A DNA stretch of 64,000 nt from Mucilaginibacter agri (GCF_009928685.1 NZ_WWEO01000039.1:238911-302910), one strand, 5' to 3'. Positions 52,277-60,435 are shown, counted from the first letter of the stretch. The notes: a model not told the origin generated them from the sequence alone. Program-made: numbers and translations.

Positions 52277-52603
52277 ATTTTATCTATATTTTTTTCAATA
52301 CATACCCATCACCTCTGATAACTCAGTTGCGGTATTGGACATTGTATTGTTGTTCTGTTCATGGCACAATGATACGTAAAATTTATAAAATAAAGAAATT
52401 TCTGAAAAAAATTATTGAATGCTGAAAGTGATCGGTGGCAACACCGACCACAGGCTGGAACAGAGGGTCATGCTGAGGTACTCGAAGCATGTGTGATGGA
52501 CATACCTACTTTGCATTAACAATAGCAGGGCATAAAAAACCTACTCAAATGCTTCGAGTGCCTCAGCATGACCACTTACCAGTATTGGAATGGCGACCCA
52601 CTT
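52277..52603. repeat. Spacer with 25-bp inverted repeat
   Basis: GGTCATGCTGAGGTACTCGA at 52466 and on, ending at 52490, is complementary to 52549-52573 at 24 of 25 positions with a 58-base loop. Left of it lies an AT-rich stretch holding AAATAAAGAAATTTCT at 52388-52403. No coding sequence is seen. Confidence 0.75.
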
Positions 52604-53404
52604 CTATTTATCAGCTTCCAAATCCTTTTTGTAAGGCTTCTGATACTCGTACAATACATGGATAATCTTTTCGGCTTTCTTAACCTCAAAAAGATGGATG
52701 AGCCAAATGCCAAAACGCAGGAAGCCTTTGCTTTTAATGAGGCTTTCCCCTAATTCGAAGATCGACTGGTCGCGTTGTTGGATATATTGGTTGTAATTTT
52801 CTTTTGGTTGTAAAGCCAGTTCTTCGGCAAAACACCACGAGCCATCTCTCGCATTGCCCATGCTAAATTGGATCAGCATCGATTCCGATCCCCTGCCACT
52901 GAAGCCCAGGAGGGATAAAAAGGGCGATAAAGTATTTAACTGACTGATGACGCCGTAGGTAAGCGAAGATAGAATGAGGTTGATATTATTATAGTCCGTC
53001 CGGAAGCTGTCGAGGTCGCCGTTAGAAATTTCATAGGTTGCAATACCCAGATCGAGGTTGATGTGGGCATTCATGCCTAATAGCAGTTGTTGAAGTATCA
53101 GAAACGAACCCTTCTTTGTTGCTTCAAAGGCAACCTTCCAACTATTAGTAATCGGTTGGCCCTGCTGCCATTGTTCCAATGCATAAAAATACCTGTTGGC
53201 AAAGTGAACATCCAGCTTGCAAATGTTTACTCCATCGCCAAACTGTCCGCTTGCTGCGCCTTCCTTTACTTTAACCGTCACCTTGTAATACAGCGCAGCA
53301 AAAAATCCCGCACGGTCATTTGTTTTGATCGAATTTTCGATAATGACCTTCAACTTATCGATTACCTCATCAATAGTGGTTGCTAATTGTGGTGCGGTGG
53401 CCAT
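52604..53404 (-). CDS. DUF5995-family protein
   Basis: 266 residues. Family landmarks: TNDRAGFFAALYYKVTVKVKE, FANRYFYALEQWQQGQPITNSWK, LLLGMNAHINLDLGIA (H-I-N-x-D-L-G) and NARDGSWCFAEELAL. The conserved Asp/His set suggests a metal-dependent hydrolase-like helical fold, but no activity is known. Monocistronic. Confidence 0.85.
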   Translation of the reverse strand: MATAPQLATTIDEVIDKLKVIIENSIKTNDRAGFFAALYYKVTVKVKEGAASGQFGDGVNICKLDVHFANRYFYALEQWQQGQPITNSWKVAFEATKKGSFLILQQLLLGMNAHINLDLGIATYEISNGDLDSFRTDYNNINLILSSLTYGVISQLNTLSPFLSLLGFSGRGSESMLIQFSMGNARDGSWCFAEELALQPKENYNQYIQQRDQSIFELGESLIKSKGFLRFGIWLIHLFEVKKAEKIIHVLYEYQKPYKKDLEADK

Positions 53405-53583
53405 ATTGGGCTGATTATGGTATGGGAAACTGTAGGTAATTGGTTGTTAATCAAATATAACGATTAAGGTAGTTTGGGGAGTAAAAATTCTGATCGCTAT
53501 TTTTTAGTTAAATATTATTTAATATGTTGTAATTCAGTCGAATAGTAAGTAATTTGTACTTACACAATTTCAATCTAAATTCT

Positions 53584-54024
53584 ATGTCGCTCCCAATTAA
53601 AGAAACCATAGGCTTTGCCGGCCTGCAACTCAATTTTTTGTTAGATGGTGAAGATACCAATGGTAACCTGGTACAATTTGAGCTGGTAGTTCCGCCGGGG
53701 TCTAAAGTACCTGCACCTCATTTTCATGTAGAGGTTGACGAAACATGCTATGTACTGGAAGGAACCGTAACGCAATTAGTAGGTACCGAAACAATGGAAC
53801 TACACGCAGGCGACTATCTTTTTATAAAAAGAGGTACCGTACACGGCTTCAATAACCTCCACGATAAAACCGCGCGCGCGCTTTGTACACTTTCCCCTGC
53901 ATCTATTGGTCCTGCCTACTTTCGCGAAATTGCCGAAGTGATAAGCGCGGGAGGTCCGCCCGATATGCAAAAAGTTTTGGCGATTATGAGAGCATACGGA
54001 TTGGAGCCGGTGAAACCTGCATGA
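53584..54024 (+). CDS. Cupin-domain protein
   Basis: 146 residues from the ATG at 53584; a TTG extension at 53554 is rejected. Single cupin barrel: PAPHFHVEVDETCYVLEG carries the motif 1 metal ligands (H-F-H, E), and DYLFIKRGTVHGFNN motif 2 (H). Similar stand-alone cupins are often annotated as quercetin dioxygenase-like, but the substrate is not known. Confidence 0.88.
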   Translation: MSLPIKETIGFAGLQLNFLLDGEDTNGNLVQFELVVPPGSKVPAPHFHVEVDETCYVLEGTVTQLVGTETMELHAGDYLFIKRGTVHGFNNLHDKTARALCTLSPASIGPAYFREIAEVISAGGPPDMQKVLAIMRAYGLEPVKPA

Positions 54025-54054
54025 TGTAAAATTTAACCATGCTCAGTTTATATC

Positions 54055-54346
54055 TATAACGTTCGAAGTCAGAAGACTTCGAACGTTATAGCCCGTAGTC
54101 TCCGACTACATTTTTTTACTATTATTTGATTAATCGATAGTCAGAGACTATTCGCATAATAGATCGAAGTCGGAGACTTCGATCAGCTAGCGGGAGATTG
54201 GCTGTCCGTCCGTTTCCCCGCCCCGTACAAGCTGATACAATGCGGACAGTACTATCCCGCCGGTTTAAGCGTCCTCGCTTAAACCTATTCTTGATACGAG
54301 CGTGGACGCTCGCCTAGGATACAATTCAAGCATGGACGCTTGAATT
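54055..54346. repeat. Cluster of eight hairpin repeats
   Basis: Perfect stems at 54055-54090 (16 bp, loop AGAA), 54095-54109, 54137-54151, 54162-54184, 54262-54285, 54297-54312 and 54323-54346, plus the longer element at 54202-54249. The first four share an AGTC/GACT core next to the loop; the last three share GCG and a TGGA or TCCT loop. There is no gene here. The second hairpin is followed by a T-run and may terminate the cupin transcript. Confidence 0.85.
54202..54249. repeat. 48-base repeat, left copy
   Basis: It begins CTGTCCGTCCGTTTCCC and ends TGCGGACAG, with CTGTCCG/CGGACAG as inverted ends. A second copy in the same orientation is at 57303-57349, so the two bracket the kinase/regulator/LDH-fragment locus. 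Confidence 0.8.
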
Positions 54347-54435
54347 TGCGATTCCAGCCCAAAATTCGTGTTATCACCAACCTTTACCACATTACCTAAC
54401 CCACATTCCCCCTTTTAATTCCCCCGCCATACCGA

Positions 54436-54443
54436 TATATTTG
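54436..54443 (+). promoter_or_regulatory. -7 element of the FixL-like kinase gene
   Basis: TATATTTG matches TAnnTTTG; the ATG follows 12 bases later, giving a very short leader. Confidence 0.55.
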
Positions 54444-54455
54444 CGAGTATAGCTT

Positions 54456-55646
54456 ATGGAAAATGCGGTGCTGTTAAAGGCCATTATCGAAAACGCCATT
54501 GATGGTATTATCACTATCGACGATAGGGGGCGGGTGGAGTCTATCAACCCTTCGGCCTGCAAGCTGTTTGGTTATGCGCCAGCGGAGGTTATCGGAAACA
54601 ACATCTCCATGTTAATGCCCGCTCCCGACCGCCAGCACCACGACGAGTACATTAGCCGTTACCAGCACACAGGCGAGGCGCACATTATTGGCATTGGCCG
54701 CGAGGTGCAGGGGCTGCGAAAAGATGGTTCGGTGTTTCCATTCAGGCTGGGGGTGAGCGAAGTGCAGTACTCGGGCCACAAGATCTATACCGGCTTTATA
54801 CACGATTTGAGCCGCGAAAAGGAAGCGGAGAACAAACTCAAAGAACACGCCGCCCACCTGGAAGAACTGGTAGAAGAGCGCACGCAATCGCTCAAAAACT
54901 CGGTAGATGCGTTGCAACAAGCTAAGGAAGAACTGAGCCAGTCCTTAGAAAAGGAAAAGGAGCTTGGGCAACTGAAAAGCCGCTTTGTATCTATGGCCTC
55001 GCACGAGTTTCGCACGCCTTTGAGCGCTATCCAACTTTCGAGTGTATTGATCGGCAAGTACGCCGAAGATTTTCATAACCCCAACATCACTAAACATATC
55101 GGTAGGATTAAGAGTTCGGTGGGTAACCTTACGGGTATCCTCAACGATTTCCTTTCCATCGAACGCCTGGAGGCTGGTAAAACTGAAGCGCAGCTTAACG
55201 AATTTGACGTGGTAGAATTTGCCCGCGAGATTACTGAAGAAATGCAAATTACAGCCAAGCAAAATCAGCGCATTATTTATGCACACGCGGGTACTGCCAG
55301 TGTAGTTAAGCTCGATCAATCGCTGTTAAAGAATTGCATTATAAACCTTATTGGCAACGCCATTAAATATTCGGGTGAAGACACGGCTATTGAATTTACT
55401 ACTGCTATTAACCACAAAACCCTTACCGTGGCGGTAAAAGATAATGGTATTGGCATCCCCGAGGCAGATCAGAAGCATTTGTTCGAAGCATTTTTCCGCG
55501 CACATAACACAGGCAATATCCCCGGTACAGGCTTGGGGCTTAATATTGTAACCCGCTACGCAGGTTTAATGCAAGGCACCATACAATTCGAAAGCAAGGT
55601 TAACCAGGGCACATCGTTCATCCTCACATTTCCCACCAACGTATGA
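54456..55646 (+). CDS. FixL-like haem-PAS sensor histidine kinase
   Basis: 396 residues, soluble. PAS domain 1-120, coiled coil 122-175, HisKA with the phosphorylated His at H183 (ASHEFRTP), and HATPase_c with N box (NCIINLIGNAIKYS), DNGIGIP and GTGLGLNI. The PAS has HHDEYISRY and HIIGIGREVQG. Its H62, R68, H76 and R82 have the same spacing as the haem-pocket residues H200, R206, H214 and R220 of Bradyrhizobium FixL. An oxygen-sensing role is therefore likely. The stop overlaps the start of the response regulator gene by four bases. Confidence 0.92.
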   Translation: MENAVLLKAIIENAIDGIITIDDRGRVESINPSACKLFGYAPAEVIGNNISMLMPAPDRQHHDEYISRYQHTGEAHIIGIGREVQGLRKDGSVFPFRLGVSEVQYSGHKIYTGFIHDLSREKEAENKLKEHAAHLEELVEERTQSLKNSVDALQQAKEELSQSLEKEKELGQLKSRFVSMASHEFRTPLSAIQLSSVLIGKYAEDFHNPNITKHIGRIKSSVGNLTGILNDFLSIERLEAGKTEAQLNEFDVVEFAREITEEMQITAKQNQRIIYAHAGTASVVKLDQSLLKNCIINLIGNAIKYSGEDTAIEFTTAINHKTLTVAVKDNGIGIPEADQKHLFEAFFRAHNTGNIPGTGLGLNIVTRYAGLMQGTIQFESKVNQGTSFILTFPTNV

Positions 55647-56695
55647 ATAAGCTGATACTGATTATTGAGGATAACAACGATATTCGTGAAGGTACAGCCG
55701 AAATATTAGAGCTAACCGGCTACCGCGTGCTTCAGGCCGACAACGGCAAAGCCGGGGTGGAGATGGCCCTGCACCACAAACCTGATTTAATTTTGTGCGA
55801 CATTATGATGCCCGAGCTGGACGGCTACGGCGTGTTGTATATGCTTTCTAAAAATCCCGAAACAGATTCGATCCCCTTTATTTTCCTTACCGCCAAAGCC
55901 GAGCGGGTGGATTTCAGGAAGGGCATGGAAATGGGTGCCGACGATTATCTCACCAAACCATTTGATGATGTGGAGCTGCTGAATGCTATAGAAAGCCGTT
56001 TCAGCAAACAGCAAAAGCAAGAGGCTTACTATAGCAAGGCATTACAAAATATAGAAAGCCTTGTTGCCGGGGCAGCTAATGGCAAAGCCGAACTACAGGC
56101 GTTAATTGCCGGAAGAAAAATACGTCAGATCAAGAAAAAACAGGTTTTATATTACGACGGCGATACCCCGCAAGGCATTTACCTGGTACTAAGCGGTGGC
56201 ATAAAAACCATTAAACTGGCCGAAGATGGCCGCGAGCTGACAACCGGCCTCTACCAAACCGACGATTACCTGGGTGTGAATGCTATCTTACTCGATGAGC
56301 CATTTGCCGAAACCGCCGAAGCCCTTGAAGACGCCACCGTTTGCCTGTTACCCAGGGATGCCGTGATCGAATTGTTGAACCGCTACCCCGATATTGGTCA
56401 GCAGTTTTTAAAAGTGCTTTCTAATAATCTTAAAAATCGAGAAGAGCAGTTGATAGAGATGGCCTACAATTCGGTGCGTAAGCGATTGGCGGGCGTTTTG
56501 GTGAGATTGAGTAAGCAGGTAGCAGATCCATTCCAATTTAAAATATCGCGCGACGAACTGGCTACCATGGCAGGTATGGCTACCGAAACCGTGAGCCGCA
56601 CGCTGACTGATTTTAAGGAAGAAGGGCTAATAGAAAAGAAAGGCTCTACCATCAGCATATTGAACCCGGATAAGCTGGCTAAGATGAAAAACTGA
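55643..56695 (+). CDS. Response regulator fused to a CRP/FNR-type DNA-binding domain
   Basis: 350 residues. Receiver 1-120 with acidic pair E9/D10, phosphoacceptor D53 (LCDIMMPELDG), T81 region and K105. Cyclic-nucleotide-binding-like domain 145-260 (LYYDGDTPQGIYLVLSGGIKTI). Crp winged helix 280-345 with the recognition helix ATETVSRTL, whose E-x-x-S-R is the FNR/FixK pattern that reads TTGAT. There are no FNR-type iron-sulfur cysteines. It thus combines FixJ and FixK functions in one protein and is coupled to the FixL-like kinase. Confidence 0.92.
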   Translation: MNKLILIIEDNNDIREGTAEILELTGYRVLQADNGKAGVEMALHHKPDLILCDIMMPELDGYGVLYMLSKNPETDSIPFIFLTAKAERVDFRKGMEMGADDYLTKPFDDVELLNAIESRFSKQQKQEAYYSKALQNIESLVAGAANGKAELQALIAGRKIRQIKKKQVLYYDGDTPQGIYLVLSGGIKTIKLAEDGRELTTGLYQTDDYLGVNAILLDEPFAETAEALEDATVCLLPRDAVIELLNRYPDIGQQFLKVLSNNLKNREEQLIEMAYNSVRKRLAGVLVRLSKQVADPFQFKISRDELATMAGMATETVSRTLTDFKEEGLIEKKGSTISILNPDKLAKMKN

Positions 56696-56704
56696 TCAAT
56701 ATCA
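56693..56704. promoter_or_regulatory. FNR/FixK-like box
   Basis: TGATCAATATCA fits TTGAT-N4-ATCAA at eight of ten positions. It overlaps the regulator's stop codon and lies about 60 bases upstream of the start site implied by the -7 element at 56750, a usual position for CRP-family activators. Confidence 0.5.
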
Positions 56705-56749
56705 CTTTCTGGCATGATCTTGTGCACGGCGCAGCCAGTGCTGTAAAAG

Positions 56750-56757
56750 TAGTTTTG
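56750..56757 (+). promoter_or_regulatory. -7 element of the D-LDH-like gene
   Basis: TAGTTTTG matches TAnnTTTG. The ATG at 56784 is 26 bases downstream. The GTG at 56757 is the last base of this element and is rejected as a start. Confidence 0.55.
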
Positions 56758-56783
56758 TGGCTTCACACAAACTCCTTAACAAC

Positions 56784-57245
56784 ATGAAAGTGGTAGCCTA
56801 TAGCATAAAAACCTACGAAAAACAGTTTCTGGCCATGGCCAATAAATGCAAGCACGAAATTATGCTGATATCAAAAGCATTGAGTGCCGAAACCGTCCTT
56901 TTCGCCGAAGGAAAGGACGCGGTACTGGTTTTCACCACCGATGATGTTTCGGCAGAAGTGATAGATCAGCTGGCAGCATTGGGTGTGCGTTACATAGCAA
57001 CCCGCTCTACTGCAACCCACCACTTAGATAAAGATGCCGCTGGCCGCAGGGGTATTAAATTGGCTAACGTACCTGCGGCTTCGCCGCTTGTTATTGCCGA
57101 CCATACCACCATACCTCACCACCTGTTAACCAGCGATGCCCTGCAACAGATTGCCAACCAAACCATCAAAAACCTCGATCTGTGGCAGCAAAATAAATGC
57201 GTCGGCAAAGCTTGCGTTTGTGCTAAAGGGTGTAACAAGATATAG
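56784..57245 (+). CDS. D-lactate dehydrogenase catalytic domain lacking the NAD-binding domain
   Basis: 153 residues. Residues 1-110 match the N-terminal substrate domain of D-2-hydroxyacid dehydrogenases (MKVVAYSIKTYEKQF, DAVLVFTTDDVSAEVIDQL, GVRYIATRSTATHHLDKDAA, NVPAASPLVIADHT). The sequence then jumps to what is normally the C-terminal segment (IPHHLLTSDALQQIANQTIKNL). The whole Rossmann domain that should sit between is absent. The end is cysteine-rich (KCVGKACVCAKGC). The frame is intact and has a promoter and a candidate activator site, so this is probably a working non-enzymatic protein and not a dead fragment. Confidence 0.8.
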   Translation: MKVVAYSIKTYEKQFLAMANKCKHEIMLISKALSAETVLFAEGKDAVLVFTTDDVSAEVIDQLAALGVRYIATRSTATHHLDKDAAGRRGIKLANVPAASPLVIADHTTIPHHLLTSDALQQIANQTIKNLDLWQQNKCVGKACVCAKGCNKI

Positions 57246-57302
57246 TCAACAGTCAATAGTCATAAGTATTACTGTAATTAAATACGGAATAAAAGTGTCC
57301 TG

Positions 57303-57349
57303 CTGTCCGTCCGTTTCCCTTCCCGTACACCTCGTTACACTGCGGGCAG
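57303..57349. repeat. 48-base repeat, right copy
   Basis: CTGTCCGTCCGTTTCCC is identical to the left copy at 54202; the rest is diverged but keeps CCCGTACA and TGCGGGCAG. Same orientation. Confidence 0.8.
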
Positions 57350-57353
57350 CGAA

Positions 57354-57382
57354 ATAAAAAAGCGACCCTCGCGGTCGCTTTA
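57354..57382 (-). terminator. Terminator of the DUF1254 operon
   Basis: AAAGCGACC (57359-57367) and GGTCGCTTT (57373-57381) form the stem; the minus strand continues with a T-run. Confidence 0.85.
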
Positions 57383-57416
57383 CTAACTGTAGACTAACTA
57401 TATAGAAATGTTGTTT

Positions 57417-58916
57417 TTATTTCACCTTTACCACTGCTGGCGGCGTCCAGCTATCATTTAACACGCTTTCATCGGGCCAGTAACATCTTACGTATAGCGA
57501 GAATTGCTCTTTTGGTGCGGGTAGCCAATTGCTCATTTTAGAAGCCTCGGGCGGGGTGCTTTGCACATATAGGGTAAGCGAACCATCGGCATTGGTTTGC
57601 AGGTTTTTGTTTTTTGTACCAAGCGAATACCGGTTCAGCTGATTAGGTTCGAAAAAGTGTTTGGTGTTATATAACGTAAGCGACCAAAAGCCTTTAACAG
57701 GTGGTGTTTGCCCCTTGGCAAAGGTTACGGTGTATTTATTATTGCCGTTTAAGCGCACTGCTGACGAATCGAGATCCTGGTAAAAGTATTTAGTCTCGTT
57801 TGGCTTGTTTACAAATATATTGGCTTTGGCACAGGCCAGCCTGGTTAAATAATCGTATCCGAACTGGGCTCCGTTACGTTGGGTACTCCAATGGTATTTA
57901 ACCGGATAACCTACGTTTATAAACTGAAATAGCGGTGTAACATAGTTTTGCTCTGCCTCTATTGCCGCACTAGTTGCAATCTCTTTGTATTTGGGGTTTT
58001 TAGCCATTGCATTTAACAGGGCATGCATCTGCGCATAAAAGGCTTCTTCGCCGCGTAGGGGAGGTACTTCGGTTAAAATATCCGGTAACTGATCAAAAAA
58101 CTTTTCGGGTACTACCCATTTGGTTTCGGGTTTGCTGGCAGCATCTTTATCCGGCGGGGTAGATGGCAGTTTCTTCCAATCGGTAACTTTCATTTTGCCA
58201 TCAAATTTGCTTAGCTCGTAAACACCAATCTGGTTTATCAGTGGTTGAATAGCTTGTTTATCTGCCGGATCATCCGTTTGAAAAACCCTTGGGATCACTA
58301 TACCATATCGGGTAGCGCATCTGAAAACCTTAATAATGCCGTCAGGAACTTTTCCGTTCCAGTTTTTGCCTGCCAGCAAATAGAAGCCCGGTTTTGTTCC
58401 ATACATTTTCCCTAGACTGGCAAAACCGTCGGTACGTTGGTCGCATACCTGGTATACCCAAAAGCGGTCGCCAAAATCGGGTATCTGCACTACAATGGCA
58501 TCTTTAGTAAAGTCCAGCGGCGACATGCCATACACCACATCCTGATTAGGGCAGGCAACCGCCCTTTCCTGCGGCTGTACATAATCGTTAAGCATACAGG
58601 TTTGGTTTACCGGGGCAGTTGGCAACACACCTTCGGCATATACGGGGTAGGGTACTTTTTTAAACAAGTCCAGCCGGTTGTGGATATTGGCCATGGGCCA
58701 TCCCCAGGCATAAATGCTGGTAGCCAGGTTTTTTACATAAGCATCTGTAAGTGTGGTGTTGGGTGCCGGAGGTGGCGGCAAACTATCGCGCACGGTAACC
58801 GTAGTGCTGCTATCTTTCACAACAGTGGTTGAATCCACCGTAGTTTGGTCGCCTTTCTTTTGCCCGCAGGATGCAAGTAGCAGGAGTGAGGCGATTGTTA
58901 TTAATGATGTTTTCAT
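57417..58916 (-). CDS. DUF1254/DUF1214 lipoprotein (second of operon)
   Basis: 499 residues from the ATG at 58916, which begins a lipoprotein signal with lipobox LASC (C17); a longer frame to 59108 overlaps the upstream gene and is rejected. DUF1254 covers about 75-230 (YAWGWPMANIHNRLDLF, NQDVVYGMSPLDF, IPDFGDRFWVYQVCD). DUF1214 is at the C-terminus (GFWSLTLYNTKHFFEPNQLN, YVRCYWPDESVLNDSWTPP). Members have no settled function. Paralogue of the gene upstream, from which it is 19 bases apart. Confidence 0.9.
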   Translation of the reverse strand: MKTSLITIASLLLLASCGQKKGDQTTVDSTTVVKDSSTTVTVRDSLPPPPAPNTTLTDAYVKNLATSIYAWGWPMANIHNRLDLFKKVPYPVYAEGVLPTAPVNQTCMLNDYVQPQERAVACPNQDVVYGMSPLDFTKDAIVVQIPDFGDRFWVYQVCDQRTDGFASLGKMYGTKPGFYLLAGKNWNGKVPDGIIKVFRCATRYGIVIPRVFQTDDPADKQAIQPLINQIGVYELSKFDGKMKVTDWKKLPSTPPDKDAASKPETKWVVPEKFFDQLPDILTEVPPLRGEEAFYAQMHALLNAMAKNPKYKEIATSAAIEAEQNYVTPLFQFINVGYPVKYHWSTQRNGAQFGYDYLTRLACAKANIFVNKPNETKYFYQDLDSSAVRLNGNNKYTVTFAKGQTPPVKGFWSLTLYNTKHFFEPNQLNRYSLGTKNKNLQTNADGSLTLYVQSTPPEASKMSNWLPAPKEQFSLYVRCYWPDESVLNDSWTPPAVVKVK

Positions 58917-58935
58917 TTTGTTGACTATGATATGG

Positions 58936-60435
58936 TTATTGTGTTTTTTCAATATTCCCCATCTTCCAGCTCTTATCGAAGTACGCTGTGGTTGGGCCAT
59001 AAAAACGCATGTAAGTAAACCAATGCTTGCCGGGGATGGTCTGCACCCAGTTTTTCTCCTTGCCGGCAGGTGCCGTTGGGCCGAAATACAGATCATAAGA
59101 ACCATCACTGTTTTTGATCAAGTCCTTACGGGATGACAGATCGGCGTTTTGTTGTTTGTTGTCGATTAAACAACGGGTGGCGGCATCATATACCGTAATA
59201 GACCAAAAGTTTACCGCAGGCGGGTTTGCCGAAACATGCAGCGTATAATTGTTGCCACCTGCCAGCCAGTTACCATCTTTATCTTCATAAGCGCCTAGGT
59301 AAGCCTGGCCCAGGTTAGGCGTTTTGGAGATCATGGCATTTGAGAAAGTTACCGCCTCGAAGAAATAAGCGCTTCTTTCAAAATACTCATCATAATTATC
59401 ACCTCGCTGAGATGAATTGCTCATTACAATCACGTAATCCCATTTTCTATCGGGCCAGTGATAGTTATTCGGGAATCGTTTATCAAAAGAGTTTGCCATT
59501 GCTATCTGTTTTCCACGGGTTGCAGCGGCTATTAGTACACTTTTTTGTTTAGCTGTGGGGTTAAAAGGTTTGCCCTTTTCTATCCCCAGGTTTTTTAACC
59601 AGGCCATAAAAAATCTGTCTCGCTCTTGTACAGGCTCTTCCTGTATAATGGCGTTTAGGCGCTCCCAGTAAGCCAAGCCATCGGGCTGCACTGCCAGGTA
59701 CTTTTTACCGGCCGGGCTTACCACTTTAGTAGGTGTTGGATTTGTACGTTTGGCATAAGGATATATCTTTACGGCATTTAGCAAGGCCTGCGCTTTTGCA
59801 GGGTCTGGGTCGAGTGAGCGAAAACCGAAGAAAATATTCATCATGCTCGAATTAATAACGTAGTAGCCGGGTGCTTTAAAGCCCTGCTGTCCCGGAGGGA
59901 GAATAATATATTTACCACCCTTTCCTTTATCAGGTCCCAGTTCGCCGATAATGGAAGTTTCACGCTGCCAAAAATCGCTTGTACCGCCGGCGGTACGCCC
60001 TGCTGGCATTTCAATTACGGTGGGGCCATTTTTAGCCAGATCTATAAACGTCATAATATATGGCGTTGTAGCGTTAGCAGTTAAAATGCCCAGCCTATCC
60101 TGGTACGAATTATAGAAAACCAAGTCGTTGCTGGTTGCGCCGAAAACATCGTAGTGAATACGCTGCCACTCGGCAAAAGCCACAATAGGCAAGCCCCACA
60201 AATAGCATTGGGTAGCCTGCTGATAGTCCATCTCATTAAATAAAGTAGGTACTGATGCTTTTGACGGGAGCTCAGCATCCATACTTATTTTAACCGGATC
60301 GGCATTTGAAGTTGCTGATGTATCCGTTGTTGCAGTGGTAACTGTGTCGGAAGTGGTTATCGACGCGTTATCAGTTTTCTTTTGCCCGCACGACGCAAGG
60401 ACGATCATGGGAATGAGGATGGCGATTTTTTTCAT
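58936..60435 (-). CDS. DUF1254/DUF1214 lipoprotein (first of operon)
   Basis: 499 residues. Lipoprotein signal with lipobox LASC (C16) and a Thr/Ser-rich linker to about residue 50. DUF1254 region: YLWGLPIVAFAEWQR, DRLGILTANATTPYIMTF, IEMPAGRTAGGTSDFWQRE. C-terminal DUF1214: VNFWSITVYDAATRCLIDN, TYMRFYGPTTAYFDKSWKMG. The 31-base element at 60501 upstream is shared with the sulfatase gene, suggesting coregulation. Confidence 0.9.
   Translation of the reverse strand: MKKIAILIPMIVLASCGQKKTDNASITTSDTVTTATTDTSATSNADPVKISMDAELPSKASVPTLFNEMDYQQATQCYLWGLPIVAFAEWQRIHYDVFGATSNDLVFYNSYQDRLGILTANATTPYIMTFIDLAKNGPTVIEMPAGRTAGGTSDFWQRETSIIGELGPDKGKGGKYIILPPGQQGFKAPGYYVINSSMMNIFFGFRSLDPDPAKAQALLNAVKIYPYAKRTNPTPTKVVSPAGKKYLAVQPDGLAYWERLNAIIQEEPVQERDRFFMAWLKNLGIEKGKPFNPTAKQKSVLIAAATRGKQIAMANSFDKRFPNNYHWPDRKWDYVIVMSNSSQRGDNYDEYFERSAYFFEAVTFSNAMISKTPNLGQAYLGAYEDKDGNWLAGGNNYTLHVSANPPAVNFWSITVYDAATRCLIDNKQQNADLSSRKDLIKNSDGSYDLYFGPTAPAGKEKNWVQTIPGKHWFTYMRFYGPTTAYFDKSWKMGNIEKTQ

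Noticed and set aside
54024..54120. 16-bp hairpin after the cupin gene as its terminator
   Set aside because: There is no T-run directly after the stem and the same core recurs in neighbouring hairpins, so it fits a repeat better; the second hairpin is the better terminator candidate.
58917..59108. N-terminal extension of the second DUF1254 gene
   Set aside because: It overlaps the upstream DUF1254 gene and precedes a clear lipoprotein signal starting at 58916.
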